A DNA stretch of 64,000 nt from Fuscovulum blasticum DSM 2131 (GTDB lineage Bacteria; Pseudomonadota; Alphaproteobacteria; Rhodobacterales; Rhodobacteraceae). The translations under genes were made by a program, and so were the position numbers. Numbering within the stretch: the stretch's first letter is position 1; each line of letters begins with the position of its first letter. Shown here in pieces: positions 19,972-28,788 of this stretch. The stretch spans positions 1 through 64,000 of the forward strand of contig NZ_PZKE01000001.1 of the NCBI RefSeq assembly GCF_003034965.1, given 5' to 3'. A model generated the notes under the pieces. That model had not been told where the DNA came from and did not search any database. It saw nothing but the letters and a program-made list of their open reading frames with translations.

Positions 19972-20963
19972 TGCGCGCGCCGGGCTTCTGGACCACGTCC
20001 CCCGACCGGCCCGCGCTGGCCGCCCGCCTGCTGGCGCCGCTGGGCCGGATCTATGCCGCCGCCACCGCGCGCCGGCTGCGCGCCCCGGGCCACCGCGCCG
20101 CCGTGCCGGTGATCTGCATCGGCAACCTGAACGCGGGCGGCACCGGCAAGACACCCACCACCCTGGCGCTGACCCAGCGCCTCCTGGCGCGCGGCCACGC
20201 CGTCCACATCGTCAGCCGCGGCCATGGCGGCAGCCTGCCCGGCCCCGTGCGGGTGGACGACCGCCGCCACAGCGCCGCCGAAGTCGGGGATGAACCCCTG
20301 CTCCTGTCCGCCTTCGCGCCGGTCTGGGTGGCCAAGGACCGCGCCGCCGGCGTCCGCGCCGCCGAATCGGCCGGCGCCGGGGTGATCCTGCTGGATGACG
20401 GGTTCCAGAACCCCTCTGTCGTCAAGGATCTGTCGCTGATCGTGGTCGATGCCGAACACGGGTTCGGCAACGGCCTGTGCCTGCCCGCCGGCCCCTTGCG
20501 CGAACCCGTCGCCACCGGCCTTGCCCGCGCTTCGGCCGTGCTGTCCATCGGTGCCCCCGCCGCGCAAGCCGCATTTCGCACCACCTGGGGGGCGGTCCTT
20601 GGCGCCCTGCCGCACCTGACCGGCCATCTGGCGCCGCTGCAAATGGGAATGGACTGGCAGGGCGAGCGGGTGCTGGCCTTTGCCGGCATCGGCCACCCGG
20701 AAAAGTTCTTCGCTACCCTGCGCGGGCTGGGGGCCGTTGTCGTGCGGGCCGAACCCTTTGACGACCATCAGCCGCTGTCCCCCGCCCTGCTGTCGCGGCT
20801 GGAGTCCGACGCAGCCAGCCTTGGCGCACAACTGGTGACAACCGAGAAGGACGCCACCCGCCTTCCCGCCAGCTTCCGCCCCAAGGTGCTGACTCTGGTC
20901 GTCCGGCTGGAGCTGGACGACTGGACCCCGCTTGACACGCTGCTGGCCCGACTGGGCCTCTAG
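19971..20963 (+). CDS. lpxK: Tetraacyldisaccharide 4'-kinase (LpxK)
   Basis: 330 residues. LpxK phosphorylates the 4' position of the lipid A disaccharide on the cytosolic face of the inner membrane. Visible features are the N-terminal membrane-associated region, an unusual P-loop ([21 protein letters not shown], residues ~43-63), the VSRGHGG motif, and the catalytic [11 protein letters not shown] near 140. The start overlaps the upstream glycosyltransferase stop (TGATG), so the two are co-translated. Length fits the family. Confidence 0.96.
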   Translation: MRAPGFWTTSPDRPALAARLLAPLGRIYAAATARRLRAPGHRAAVPVICIGNLNAGGTGKTPTTLALTQRLLARGHAVHIVSRGHGGSLPGPVRVDDRRHSAAEVGDEPLLLSAFAPVWVAKDRAAGVRAAESAGAGVILLDDGFQNPSVVKDLSLIVVDAEHGFGNGLCLPAGPLREPVATGLARASAVLSIGAPAAQAAFRTTWGAVLGALPHLTGHLAPLQMGMDWQGERVLAFAGIGHPEKFFATLRGLGAVVVRAEPFDDHQPLSPALLSRLESDAASLGAQLVTTEKDATRLPASFRPKVLTLVVRLELDDWTPLDTLLARLGL

Positions 20964-20987
20964 CGGCATCAGACTGGCCCGCCGCAA

Positions 20988-21929
20988 TCAGCCTTCTGGG
21001 TCAGAGAAGTAATCTTCGTCCACGCTGCGGATCACATAGGTCAACCTGTCCCGAACACCGACACCGTGCCTGATCATCAGACGCGCCAACTGGGAACCGT
21101 CGATCAACACCACGCGATGTTGCACTTTGCCCAGATAGGCCCGCGCTTCGGTACTAAAGGCTGACGTGGTGACGAAGACCCCCTTTGTCGCCCCTTCGCC
21201 GGTCAGACTGCCGATGAACTGCTGAATGGCTGGCCGACCAACCTTGCTGTCAGGCGCATAGCGCTTGGCCTGTATGTAAACCGCATCCAGCCCCAGCGCG
21301 TCCTCATGAATGATCCCGTCGATTCCACCGTCGCCGCTGGCTGGCGTCATGTGCTGGCTACCGAAACTGCCTGCGCCATAGCCCATGGCCGCCAGCAGTT
21401 GGAGGATCAGCTTCTCGAACCTGACCGGACTCAGCCCATAAAGACGCTGAAGCAGATCCTCAGCCAGCGCGGCCTCAATGGCTCGAAATGATCGCTCAAT
21501 CAGATCCTCGGGCGGCTCTTCTGAAAGCTCCGGCCCCACCGCTCCCGGCAAGGCATTCTCTGCCCCCGCAATCGCGGTGTTGCGGCTCGCGGCCTCTGCC
21601 ATGGCTTGCTGATGCGCAGGGATCGCCCTGATGGTTCGCCAGTCCAGCGGCAGACCAGAGGCAAGCCACACCTGCCCTGCGTCCGATACAATATAGACTC
21701 CGCGGGATGTGCGTTCGACAAGGCCGGCCTTCATCAGATGGAAAATAGCCCAATCCGCGCGGTCAAAGACACGCGTACGCGTGCCGCTTTTCAAGACCTC
21801 GGCCATTTCGTCTTCGTTCAGACCGAACTCCTGCCGCAGCAAGGGCAGACAGTCGCGCGCATTGCGTGCGTCCTTTGCCAACAACCGCAGGCAGGGCAAC
21901 AGAAAAGCTCCCATTGAGGGAATCGTCAT
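20988..21929 (-). CDS. mrr: Mrr-type modification-dependent (type IV) restriction endonuclease
   Basis: 313 residues. An N-terminal Mrr_N winged-helix region (1-100, FLLPCLRLLAKD) is followed by the Mrr catalytic domain with the PD-(D/E)XK elements SGDGGIDGII near 205 and VYIQAKRYA near 226. VGRPAIQQFIGSL and KGVFVTTSAFS complete the fold. Such enzymes cut DNA bearing foreign methylation. No partner methylase is needed or seen. Base composition is lower in G+C than its neighbours, which suggests acquisition. It sits 22 bases downstream of dxs in the same orientation. Confidence 0.9.
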   Translation of the reverse strand: MTIPSMGAFLLPCLRLLAKDARNARDCLPLLRQEFGLNEDEMAEVLKSGTRTRVFDRADWAIFHLMKAGLVERTSRGVYIVSDAGQVWLASGLPLDWRTIRAIPAHQQAMAEAASRNTAIAGAENALPGAVGPELSEEPPEDLIERSFRAIEAALAEDLLQRLYGLSPVRFEKLILQLLAAMGYGAGSFGSQHMTPASGDGGIDGIIHEDALGLDAVYIQAKRYAPDSKVGRPAIQQFIGSLTGEGATKGVFVTTSAFSTEARAYLGKVQHRVVLIDGSQLARLMIRHGVGVRDRLTYVIRSVDEDYFSDPEG

Positions 21930-21951
21930 CGCAAGCCCTGCCTTCCTCTGA

Positions 21952-23865
21952 TTACGCCCGCAGCCCGATCACCTCGATGCCCAGCACCTGCAAGACCCTG
22001 GCCTCGATCTGGGCCGCGTCCATGCCGGCGGCGCGATACATCGCTTCGGGGCTGGCGTGGTCGATGAACGTGTCGGGCAGCACCATGCTGCGGAACCGGA
22101 AGCCGCGGTCGAACACGCCCTCTTCCGCCAGCAGTTGCGCCACATGGCTGCCGAAGCCGCCGATGGCGCCCTCTTCCACGCAGATCAGCGCCTCATGGTG
22201 GCGCACCAGTTGCAGGATCAGTTCCCGGTCCAGCGGCTTGGCAAAGCGGGCGTCGGCCACCGTGGGCGCCAGCCCCCGCGCGGCCAGCGATTCGGCGGCC
22301 TTCAACACCTCGGCCAGCCGGGTACCGAAGGACAGGATCGCCACGCGCGCCCCTTCGCGCAGCACCCGGCCGCGGCCGATTTCCAGCGGCACGCCGCGCG
22401 CCGGCATCTCGACCCCCATCCCCTCACCCCGCGGATAGCGGAAGGCGATGGGGCCCGCGTCATGTGCCACGGCGGTGGCAACCATATGCTTCAGCTCGGC
22501 CTCGTCGGCGGCGGCCATCACCACGATGCCCGGCAGATTGGCCAGGAAGGCCACGTCGAAGGCCCCGGCATGTGTGGCCCCATCGGCCCCTACCAGCCCC
22601 GCCCGGTCAATGGCGAAGCGCACCGGCAGGCGCTGGATCGCCACGTCATGCACCACCTGGTCATAACCGCGCTGCAGGAAGGTGGAATAGATCGCGCAAA
22701 ACGGCTTCATCCCGCCCGCCGCCAGACCGGCGCTGAACGTCACCGCATGTTGTTCGGCGATGCCCACATCGAAACAGCGGCGCGGGAACCGGCCGGCGAA
22801 CAGGTCCAGCCCGGTGCCATCGGGCATCGCGGCGGTCACGGCCACGATCTTCTCATCCCGCTCGGCCTCGGCGATCAGGCTTTCCGCGAAAACGCGGGTA
22901 TAGGCCGGCGCGTTCGACGGGGCCTTCTTCTGTTCGCCCGTCACCACGTCGAACTTGCCCCGGGCATGGCCACGGTCGGGCGCCGTCTCGGCCGGGGCAT
23001 AGCCCTTGCCCTTTTTCGTCAGCACATGAATCAGCGTCGGCCCCGTCGCCCGCGCCTTGACCATGCGCAACACCGGCAGAAGCTGGTCCAGATCATGCCC
23101 GTCGATCGGGCCAATGTAATTGAACCCCAGTTCTTCAAACAGCGTGCCGCCCACGGCCATGCCTTTCAGCATTTCCCGCGCCCGCCGTGCCCCTTCCTGC
23201 AGGGGCGGCGGCAACAGCGACACGAACCCCTTGGCCACCTGCCGCAGATCCTGCACCGGGGCCTCGGCATAAAGCCGGCTCAGATAGGACGACAGCGCCC
23301 CCACCGGCGGGGCGATCGACATCTCGTTGTCGTTCAGGATGACGAACATCCGCTTCTTCAGATGGCCGGCATTGTTCATCGCCTCGAAGGCCATGCCCGC
23401 GCTCATGCTGCCATCGCCGATCACCGCGATGGCATCGCCCGGATCGCCGCCCAGATCCGCCGCCAGCGCAAAGCCCAGCGCGGCGGAAATCGAGGTCGAG
23501 GAATGGCCCGCCCCGAACGGGTCATAGGGGCTTTCGCTGCGCTTGGTGAAGCCCGACAGCCCGCCCTCGGTCCGCAGGGTGCGAATCCGGTCGCGCCGCC
23601 CGGTCAGAATCTTGTGCGGATAGCACTGATGCCCCACGTCCCAGACCAGCTTGTCACGCGGCGTGTCGAACACGGCATGAATCGCCACCGTCAGTTCCAC
23701 CACGCCCAGACCTGCGCCCAGATGCCCGCCGGTGACCGACACCGCCGAAATCGTCTCGGCCCGCACCTCCTGGGCCAGTTGCGCAAGCTCGCGGTCGCTC
23801 AGCGCCTTCATGTCGGAAGGCGACTGCACGCGGTCAAGGATCGGGGTGGCGGGACGGTCGGCCAA
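21952..23865 (-). CDS. dxs: 1-deoxy-D-xylulose-5-phosphate synthase
   Basis: 637 residues, a thiamine-diphosphate enzyme that condenses pyruvate and glyceraldehyde-3-phosphate, the first step of the MEP isoprenoid pathway. The ThDP motif ([18 protein letters not shown] near 150), HDLDQL and [15 protein letters not shown] (near 430) are intact. The start is a TTG at 23865 with AAGGAGG five bases before it; the frame upstream of it is shadow of ispA. It is the last gene of the HDAC-like/xseB/ispA/dxs operon, so precursor supply and prenyl elongation are co-expressed. Confidence 0.97.
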   Translation of the reverse strand: MADRPATPILDRVQSPSDMKALSDRELAQLAQEVRAETISAVSVTGGHLGAGLGVVELTVAIHAVFDTPRDKLVWDVGHQCYPHKILTGRRDRIRTLRTEGGLSGFTKRSESPYDPFGAGHSSTSISAALGFALAADLGGDPGDAIAVIGDGSMSAGMAFEAMNNAGHLKKRMFVILNDNEMSIAPPVGALSSYLSRLYAEAPVQDLRQVAKGFVSLLPPPLQEGARRAREMLKGMAVGGTLFEELGFNYIGPIDGHDLDQLLPVLRMVKARATGPTLIHVLTKKGKGYAPAETAPDRGHARGKFDVVTGEQKKAPSNAPAYTRVFAESLIAEAERDEKIVAVTAAMPDGTGLDLFAGRFPRRCFDVGIAEQHAVTFSAGLAAGGMKPFCAIYSTFLQRGYDQVVHDVAIQRLPVRFAIDRAGLVGADGATHAGAFDVAFLANLPGIVVMAAADEAELKHMVATAVAHDAGPIAFRYPRGEGMGVEMPARGVPLEIGRGRVLREGARVAILSFGTRLAEVLKAAESLAARGLAPTVADARFAKPLDRELILQLVRHHEALICVEEGAIGGFGSHVAQLLAEEGVFDRGFRFRSMVLPDTFIDHASPEAMYRAAGMDAAQIEARVLQVLGIEVIGLRA

Positions 23866-23897
23866 GCGGGCCTCCTTCGTGGCTGCGGTTCGGGCGG

Positions 23898-24767
23898 TCA
23901 GTTCCGGCGGTGGATGGTGAATTCGGCTGCGGCTATCAGCTTCGCCGCCGCCGCACCATAGGGCGACAGCGCCGCCGCCGCCTGCGACACAAGGTCCGCC
24001 GCCTTGGCCCGCGCGCCGTCCAGCCCCAGCAGCGAGACAAAGGTTGCCTTGCCCGCCGCCTGGTCCTTGCCCACGCGCTTGCCGGCGGTGGTGGCATCGC
24101 CGGTCACGTCCAGAATGTCGTCGGCAATCTGGAAGGCCAGGCCCAGCGCCGTGGCATAGGTCCGCAACGGCGCCCGGTCGGCCTGCGCCAGAATCGCCCC
24201 CGCCTCGGCGGAAAACCGGATCAGCGCGCCGGTCTTGCCTGCCTGCAAGGCGGTGATCTCGTCCAGCGTCAGCGGGCGGCCGGCGGTTTCGGCGGCAATG
24301 TCCAGCGCCTGCCCCAGCACCATGCCTTCGGCCCCGCTGGCCTGCGCCAGCGCCTGCACCAGCCCGATCCGCACCTCGGCCGGGCCGGCCACCGGGTCGC
24401 ACAGCAGTTCGAACGCCAGCGTCTGCAGGGCATCGCCCGCCAGAACCGCCGTCGCCTCGTCCCATTTCACATGCACCGTGGGCAGGCCGCGGCGCAGGTC
24501 GTCATTGTCCATGCAGGGCATGTCGTCATGCACAAGACTGTAGGCGTGCAGACATTCCACCGCCGCCGCCGCCGGCAGCGCCTGCGCCTCGGGCAGGCCC
24601 AGCATCCGCGCCGATTCCAGCACAAGGAACCCGCGCAGCCGCTTGCCGCCCTGCACCGCATAGCGCATCGCCTGCACCACCGGCTGGTCGGGCTTGCCCG
24701 CCAGAACCGAATTCAGATGCGCCTCGATCCGGGCGGCATCGGCCGTCAGTTGCGCGGTGAAACTCAC
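23898..24767 (-). CDS. ispA: Farnesyl/geranyl diphosphate synthase
   Basis: 289 residues, an all-helical prenyltransferase. [11 protein letters not shown] (~41-51), the first Asp-rich motif [11 protein letters not shown] (near 80) and the second DDILDVTGD (near 218) are present. It elongates DMAPP with IPP to C10/C15 products for quinones, carotenoids and undecaprenyl lipid. The start is a GTG that overlaps the xseB stop (GTGA). dxs follows 32 bases later. Confidence 0.95.
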   Translation of the reverse strand: MSFTAQLTADAARIEAHLNSVLAGKPDQPVVQAMRYAVQGGKRLRGFLVLESARMLGLPEAQALPAAAAVECLHAYSLVHDDMPCMDNDDLRRGLPTVHVKWDEATAVLAGDALQTLAFELLCDPVAGPAEVRIGLVQALAQASGAEGMVLGQALDIAAETAGRPLTLDEITALQAGKTGALIRFSAEAGAILAQADRAPLRTYATALGLAFQIADDILDVTGDATTAGKRVGKDQAAGKATFVSLLGLDGARAKAADLVSQAAAALSPYGAAAAKLIAAAEFTIHRRN

Positions 24768-25003
24768 AGCCCCTCCGCGGGCACCGTGCCCGTGACCTTG
24801 CCTTCCGCGCTGCGGATCATCTCGACCTTGGCTTCCGCCTCAGCCAGCTTGGCGCCGCAATGCGCCTTCAGCGCCGCCCCGCGTTCATACAGCGCGATGG
24901 ATTGCTCCAGCGCCACCTCGCCCCGTTCAAGCTGCGACACCACGCCTTCCAGCGCCGCCATCGCCTCTTCGAAGCTCATTTCCGATACGGGTTTGTCACT
25001 CAT
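24764..25003 (-). CDS. xseB: Exodeoxyribonuclease VII small subunit
   Basis: 79 residues, the standard size. MSFEEAMAALEGVVSQLERGEVALEQSIALYERG, split here at the family's conserved helix pair (residues 8-41), identifies XseB. It binds the C-terminal helices of XseA to form the nuclease that degrades single-stranded DNA. xseA is not in this window. It is joined to the upstream HDAC-like gene by an ATGA overlap and to ispA by a GTGA overlap, an arrangement common in proteobacteria. Confidence 0.95.
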   Translation of the reverse strand: MSDKPVSEMSFEEAMAALEGVVSQLERGEVALEQSIALYERGAALKAHCGAKLAEAEAKVEMIRSAEGKVTGTVPAEGL

Positions 25004-25908
25004 GCTGAAAGCCTTGTCATTTCGCCCACATAGGCCGCGACCGAGGCCGCAAGCGCATCCAGATCATAGCCGCCTTCCAACGCAGATACCATGCGTCCCC
25101 CCGCCGCTTCCCACAACCCTGCCGCGAGCCAGCGAAAATCCTCGGCCTGCCACGCCAGCCCGGCCAGCGGATCGGCGGCATGGGCATCGAACCCGGCGCT
25201 GACAAGCACCAGATCGGGCCGCCAGTCGGCCAGCGCCGGCAGGATCACCCGCTCATATGCCGCCCGCATCGCCGCCCCGTCGCTGCCCGCGCGCAGCGGC
25301 AGGTTCAGCACCTGGCCATGCGCGCCGCGCTCCTCGGGGGCGCCGGTGCCGGGGAACAGCGGCCGCTGGTGGCTGCTGGCAAACAGGCAGCGCGCCTCGT
25401 CCCACAGCAAATCCTGCGTGCCATTGCCGTGATGCACGTCGAAATCCACCACCGCCACCCGGGCCAGCCCGTGATGGTCCAGCGCGCGCTTCGCCCCGAT
25501 CGCCACCGTGCCATACAGGCAGAACCCCATCGCCTGCGCGGTTTCGGCATGGTGGCCCGGCGGCCGCGCCGCGACAAAGGCCGCCCCCGCCTCGCCCGCC
25601 ACCACCGCATCCACCGCCGCGCAGATGCCGCCCACCGCCCGCATTGCCGCCCGGTGCGACCCCGGCGCAAGGAAGGTGTCGCCGTCAAGCTGCGCCCAGC
25701 CGTCCGCCGGCACCGCCAGCTTCACCCGCGCCAGATACCCCGCCGGGTGGCAGCGCAGCACCTCGGCCTCGTTCCCCGGCGGACAGTCCCGCCGTTCAAC
25801 CGCCAGCCCCTCCAGCCCGGCCTCAACCGCGCGCAGCCGCTCCACCCGCTCGGGGTGGCCCGGCGGCGTGACATGGCCGTCACAATCGGCATGGGTAAAG
25901 ACCAGCAC
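25000..25908 (-). CDS. Histone-deacetylase-family amidohydrolase
   Basis: About 302 residues from a GTG at 25908 that has GGAAGGAG at good spacing; a TTG frame 24 bases upstream is less convincing. The zinc deacetylase signature is complete: HPERVERLRAVE at the N-terminus, ARPPGHHAE near 127, VVDFDVHHGNGTQD near 165 (metal Asp and His) and SAGFDAH near 245 (metal Asp). Bacterial members deacetylate acetylpolyamines or acetylated small molecules or proteins; the substrate here is unknown. It leads the isoprenoid operon. The sequence just upstream carries a piece of a dispersed repeat. Confidence 0.9.
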   Translation of the reverse strand: MLVFTHADCDGHVTPPGHPERVERLRAVEAGLEGLAVERRDCPPGNEAEVLRCHPAGYLARVKLAVPADGWAQLDGDTFLAPGSHRAAMRAVGGICAAVDAVVAGEAGAAFVAARPPGHHAETAQAMGFCLYGTVAIGAKRALDHHGLARVAVVDFDVHHGNGTQDLLWDEARCLFASSHQRPLFPGTGAPEERGAHGQVLNLPLRAGSDGAAMRAAYERVILPALADWRPDLVLVSAGFDAHAADPLAGLAWQAEDFRWLAAGLWEAAGGRMVSALEGGYDLDALAASVAAYVGEMTRLSA

Positions 25909-25923
25909 GCCCGCTCCTTCCAG

Positions 25924-25941
25924 TTGGCGCAAATACCCCGG
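25924..25941 (-). repeat. Fragment of dispersed intergenic repeat (copy 1)
   Basis: The 18-base string CCGGGGTATTTGCGCCAA (minus strand) is identical to one immediately before queG at 30513-30530. It lies just upstream of the HDAC-like gene. The hairpin part found at the queG copy is absent here. Confidence 0.6.
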
Positions 25942-25952
25942 CGCCTGCCCGC

Positions 25953-26651
25953 TCAGTCCGGCGCCAGCATATAGCCTTCGCCGCGCACCGTCTGCAGATA
26001 GCGCGGCGCCTTCGGATCATCCTCGATCTTGCGCCGCAGCCGGGTGATCTGCACATCCACCGCCCGCTCTTGCGCCGCATCCTCGCGGCCCAGGTCGGCC
26101 ACCAGCCGCTCGCGGCTGATCGCGGCGCCCGGCATGGCGGCGAACAGCCGCATCAGCGCCGCCTCGGTCGCCGTCAGCCGCACCGGATCGGTGCCGCGCC
26201 ACAGCTCGCCCCGGTCCATGTCATAGCGCACCGCCCCCAGATGCAGCACCTTGGGCGCCGGGTCCGCCGCCCGCACCTGCGGCACCCGCCGCAGGATCGC
26301 GCCCACCCGCAGCAACAGCTCCTTCGGCTCGAACGGCTTGACCAGATAGTCATCCGCCCCCGCCTCGAACCCCTCGATCCGGTTCGCCGCCTCGCCCCGC
26401 GCCGTCAGCAGCAGGATGGGCGTCTGCATCCGGCGGCGCAATTCGCGTGTCAGGGTGATGCCGTCGTCGCCCGGCATCATCACGTCCAGCACGATCAGAT
26501 CGAACTCCAGCCCCGCCAGCAGCTTGCGCGCCTGCGCCGCGTCACGCGCCGCCGTCACCAGATAGCCGTTGCGCAACAGGAACTTCTGCAACAGCCCCCG
26601 GATGCGTTCGTCGTCATCGACAACCAGCAGATGCGCCAGCGCCTCTGTCAT
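25953..26651 (-). CDS. petR: OmpR-family response regulator, PetR-like
   Basis: 232 residues from ATG 26651 (GAAGGAGGG upstream). A receiver domain with VVDDDERIR, phospho-acceptor Asp in LIVLDVMMPGDDG (~53) and KPFEPKELL is followed by a winged-helix DNA-binding domain ending QTVRGEGYML. No histidine kinase gene is nearby, so it is an orphan in this window. It is paired with a MarR-type gene 13 bases upstream, the arrangement of petP-petR described in Rhodobacter capsulatus. The symbol rests on that pairing and on size. Confidence 0.85.
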   Translation of the reverse strand: MTEALAHLLVVDDDERIRGLLQKFLLRNGYLVTAARDAAQARKLLAGLEFDLIVLDVMMPGDDGITLTRELRRRMQTPILLLTARGEAANRIEGFEAGADDYLVKPFEPKELLLRVGAILRRVPQVRAADPAPKVLHLGAVRYDMDRGELWRGTDPVRLTATEAALMRLFAAMPGAAISRERLVADLGREDAAQERAVDVQITRLRRKIEDDPKAPRYLQTVRGEGYMLAPD

Positions 26652-26664
26652 GCCCGGCCCTCCT

Positions 26665-27159
26665 TCAGGTGCCATCCTTCAACCGGCTATATTGCACCCG
26701 CATTTCCGGGTCCATCATCGCCTCAAGCACCTGCCGGAAACCCTGCACCGCCTGCGGCCCCGCCGCGCGATAGGCCGCCCGCATCCGCGCCCGCTGCGCG
26801 TCGGACAGCGACCGTTCCAGCTCGGCGCCCTTGGCGGTCAGGTACAGGTGCCGCTCGCGCGCATCGACCTTGCCCTTCTCCACCCGCACCTGCCCCTCGT
26901 CGATCAGCGTGCGCAGCACCCGGTTCAGGCTTTGCTTCGTCACCCCCAGGATCGCCAGCAGGTTGGAAACCGTGGTGCCCGGGCTGCGGTGAATGAAATG
27001 CACCGCCCTGTGATGCGCGCGGCCATAGTCCATCGTTTCCAGAATCCGGTCCGGGTCGGCGGTAAAGCCGCGATAGGCAAAGAACATCGCCTCGATGCCT
27101 TTGCGCAACTGTTCGTCCGTCAGGTAAAGCAGGTTCTCCCCGCCCGGTGCCTCGGCCAT
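26665..27159 (-). CDS. petP: MarR-family regulator, PetP-like
   Basis: 164 residues with a MarR winged helix: TVSNLLAILGVTKQSLNRVL (~65-84, recognition region), the wing KGKVDARERHLYLTAKG, and flanking dimer helices. It is divergent from ilvE and is followed within 13 bases by the response regulator. The pair matches petP-petR of Rhodobacter capsulatus, where they lie upstream of cytochrome bc1 genes; those genes are not seen here. The ligand is unknown. Confidence 0.8.
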   Translation of the reverse strand: MAEAPGGENLLYLTDEQLRKGIEAMFFAYRGFTADPDRILETMDYGRAHHRAVHFIHRSPGTTVSNLLAILGVTKQSLNRVLRTLIDEGQVRVEKGKVDARERHLYLTAKGAELERSLSDAQRARMRAAYRAAGPQAVQGFRQVLEAMMDPEMRVQYSRLKDGT

Positions 27160-27301
27160 GCCATCCTCCCGTGTCGGATCGAATTTACGTCAGCCTTGTT
27201 GACATTCCAAGTCATAAAAGCTAGCGATTCGCCGCCTTGACGCAATTTTATGTCCGATGTGGACCAATATCGCGCAAGATTCGAAAACAAGGGGGCCTAT
27301 C

Positions 27302-28168
27302 ATGGCATCATATGACGATCGCGACGGATTCATCTGGATGGACGGCAAGCTGGTTGAGTGGCGGACCGCGAACGTCCATATCCTGACCCATGCCCTGCAT
27401 TATGCCAGCGCCGTCTTCGAAGGCGAACGCTGCTACAACGGCCGCATCTTCAAATCGACCGAACATTCCGAACGGCTGCTGAAATCGGGCCAGCTTCTTG
27501 ACATGCCCATCCCGTGGACCGCCGCGCAGATCGACGCCGCCAAGGAACAGGTGCTGCAGGCCAACGGCCTGACCGATGCCTATGTCCGCGCGCTGGCCTG
27601 GCGCGGAGCGGGCGAAGAGATGGGCGTCGCGTCCCTGGGCAACCCGGTGCGGCTGGCCATCGCCTGCTGGACCTGGGGCGCCTATTACGGCGACGCCAAG
27701 TTCAAGGGCGCCAAGCTCGACATCTCGAAATGGAAACGTCCCAGCCCCGAAACCATCCCGTGCGAGGCCAAGGCCTCGGGCCTGTACATGATCTGCACCA
27801 TGTCCAAGCACGCCGCCATGGCCAAGGGCTGCAGCGACGCGATGATGTTCGACTATCGCGGCTATGTGGCCGAGGCCACCGGCGCCAACATCTTCTTCGT
27901 GAAGAACGGCGAAGTGCACACCCCCGCGCCCGACTGCATCCTGAACGGCATCACCCGGCAAACCGTGATCGGCATGTTGCGCGACATGCAGGTCAAGGTT
28001 CACGAACGCCAAATCGAGGCGCATGAACTGGAAGGCTTCGAACAGTGCTGGCTGACCGGCACCGCCGCCGAAGTCACCCCCGTGGGCCAGATCGGCACCT
28101 GGACCTTCGAAGTCGGCGACCTGACCCGCCGCGTGGCGACCGAATACGAAAAACTGGTCCGGGCCTGA
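27302..28168 (+). CDS. ilvE: Branched-chain amino acid aminotransferase
   Basis: 288 residues, fold-type IV PLP enzyme. THALHYASAVFEGERCYNG (~28-46) and the PLP Lys in IPCEAKASGLYMIC (~157) are followed by the IlvE signature region AMMFDYRGYVAEATGANIFF and the phosphate loop LTGTAAEVTPV. It interconverts Leu, Ile and Val with their keto acids using glutamate. The ATG at 27302 follows AAGGGGG. It is transcribed alone, divergent from petP, with a strong terminator after it. Confidence 0.95.
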   Translation: MASYDDRDGFIWMDGKLVEWRTANVHILTHALHYASAVFEGERCYNGRIFKSTEHSERLLKSGQLLDMPIPWTAAQIDAAKEQVLQANGLTDAYVRALAWRGAGEEMGVASLGNPVRLAIACWTWGAYYGDAKFKGAKLDISKWKRPSPETIPCEAKASGLYMICTMSKHAAMAKGCSDAMMFDYRGYVAEATGANIFFVKNGEVHTPAPDCILNGITRQTVIGMLRDMQVKVHERQIEAHELEGFEQCWLTGTAAEVTPVGQIGTWTFEVGDLTRRVATEYEKLVRA

Positions 28169-28189
28169 TCCCCGCCAGCCCCTGAACAG

Positions 28190-28219
28190 AAACGCCCGGA
28201 CCGAAAGGCCCGGGCGTTT
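28190..28219. terminator. Bidirectional terminator after ilvE
   Basis: A 10-base stem (AAACGCCCGG and CCGGGCGTTT) encloses a 10-base loop. A T-rich tail follows on the plus strand. It lies between convergent ilvE and ohr and can serve both. Confidence 0.8.
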
Positions 28220-28228
28220 GCTTTCCCC

Positions 28229-28247
28229 ACGGCGCGTTGCGCGCCGT
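28229..28247. terminator. Hairpin immediately after ohr
   Basis: A perfect 8-base stem (ACGGCGCG and CGCGCCGT) with a three-base loop lies 5 bases beyond the ohr stop codon. It lacks a T-run itself but precedes the larger ilvE-side hairpin, so the two may act together on the minus strand. Confidence 0.5.
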
Positions 28248-28252
28248 CAGGA

Positions 28253-28681
28253 TCAGGCCAGTTCGGTCACAACCTCGATATTGCCCTTGGTCGCGTTGGA
28301 ATAGGGGCAGATGAAATGGCCGCGTTCGACGATCTTTTCCGCCACCGCGCGGTCAAGCCCCGGCAGGCTGACCACCAGCCGCACCTTCAGGCCAAAGCCG
28401 CCGTCCGAGCGCGGGCCAATGCCGACATGGGCATTCACCGTGGCATCGTCCGGCACCGTGCCCAGCTTTTCCGACGAAGCCGCAAAGCGCATCGCACCCA
28501 GGTAGCAAGCGGAATAGCCCAGCGCGAACAGCTCTTCCGGGTTGTGGCCCAGGCCCGAACCGCCCAGCTCCTTGGGGCTGGCCAGCGTCATGGTCAGTTG
28601 CCCGTTGACCAGCGTGGTCAGGCCGTTGCGCCCGCCGCCGGTGGCCTTGGCCTCGGTCCAGTATTTTGCATCCACGGTCAT
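28253..28681 (-). CDS. ohr: Ohr, organic hydroperoxide reductase
   Basis: 142 residues, OsmC/Ohr fold. Both redox cysteines are present, in GYSACYLGAMRF (~60) and HFICPYSNATKGNIEV (~125). Ohr reduces lipid and other organic hydroperoxides in the cytoplasm, using lipoylated proteins as electron donors in studied species. It is divergent from its probable repressor gene ohrR. The shared 107-base intergenic region carries tandem repeats likely bound by OhrR. Expected to be induced by organic peroxides. Confidence 0.96.
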   Translation of the reverse strand: MTVDAKYWTEAKATGGGRNGLTTLVNGQLTMTLASPKELGGSGLGHNPEELFALGYSACYLGAMRFAASSEKLGTVPDDATVNAHVGIGPRSDGGFGLKVRLVVSLPGLDRAVAEKIVERGHFICPYSNATKGNIEVVTELA

Positions 28682-28695
28682 CGGCTTCTCCTGTC

Positions 28696-28725
28696 GTGTT
28701 CGATTTAATCGTGTGCGATCTAATT
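28696..28725. promoter_or_regulatory. Candidate OhrR operator, two tandem 15-base repeats
   Basis: GTGTTCGATTTAATC and GTGTGCGATCTAATT lie back to back, matching at 12 of 15 positions. The first contains the near-palindrome CGATTTAATCG. The A/T-rich core with flanking inverted bases fits a MarR/OhrR site. The position just upstream of ohr and between the divergent genes supports joint control. Confidence 0.65.
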
Positions 28726-28788
28726 ACCCCCGAATCGCATCGCTGTCAATCGCTTGCGCTTGCATCGCGCGCGATATAAAATACCTGC

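Noticed and set aside
20988-21929. Part of a multi-gene defence island
   Set aside because: Neighbours on both sides are core lipid A and isoprenoid genes; no other defence gene, integrase or repeat pair was found.
25000-25908. Eukaryote-like histone deacetylase acting on histones
   Set aside because: Bacterial members of this fold act on other acetylated substrates; the operon shows no chromatin-like partner.
27160-27301. Fixed promoter for ilvE from TTGACA at 27199
   Set aside because: No acceptable -10 at 16-18 bases; a second TTGACG at 27237 is equally unsupported.
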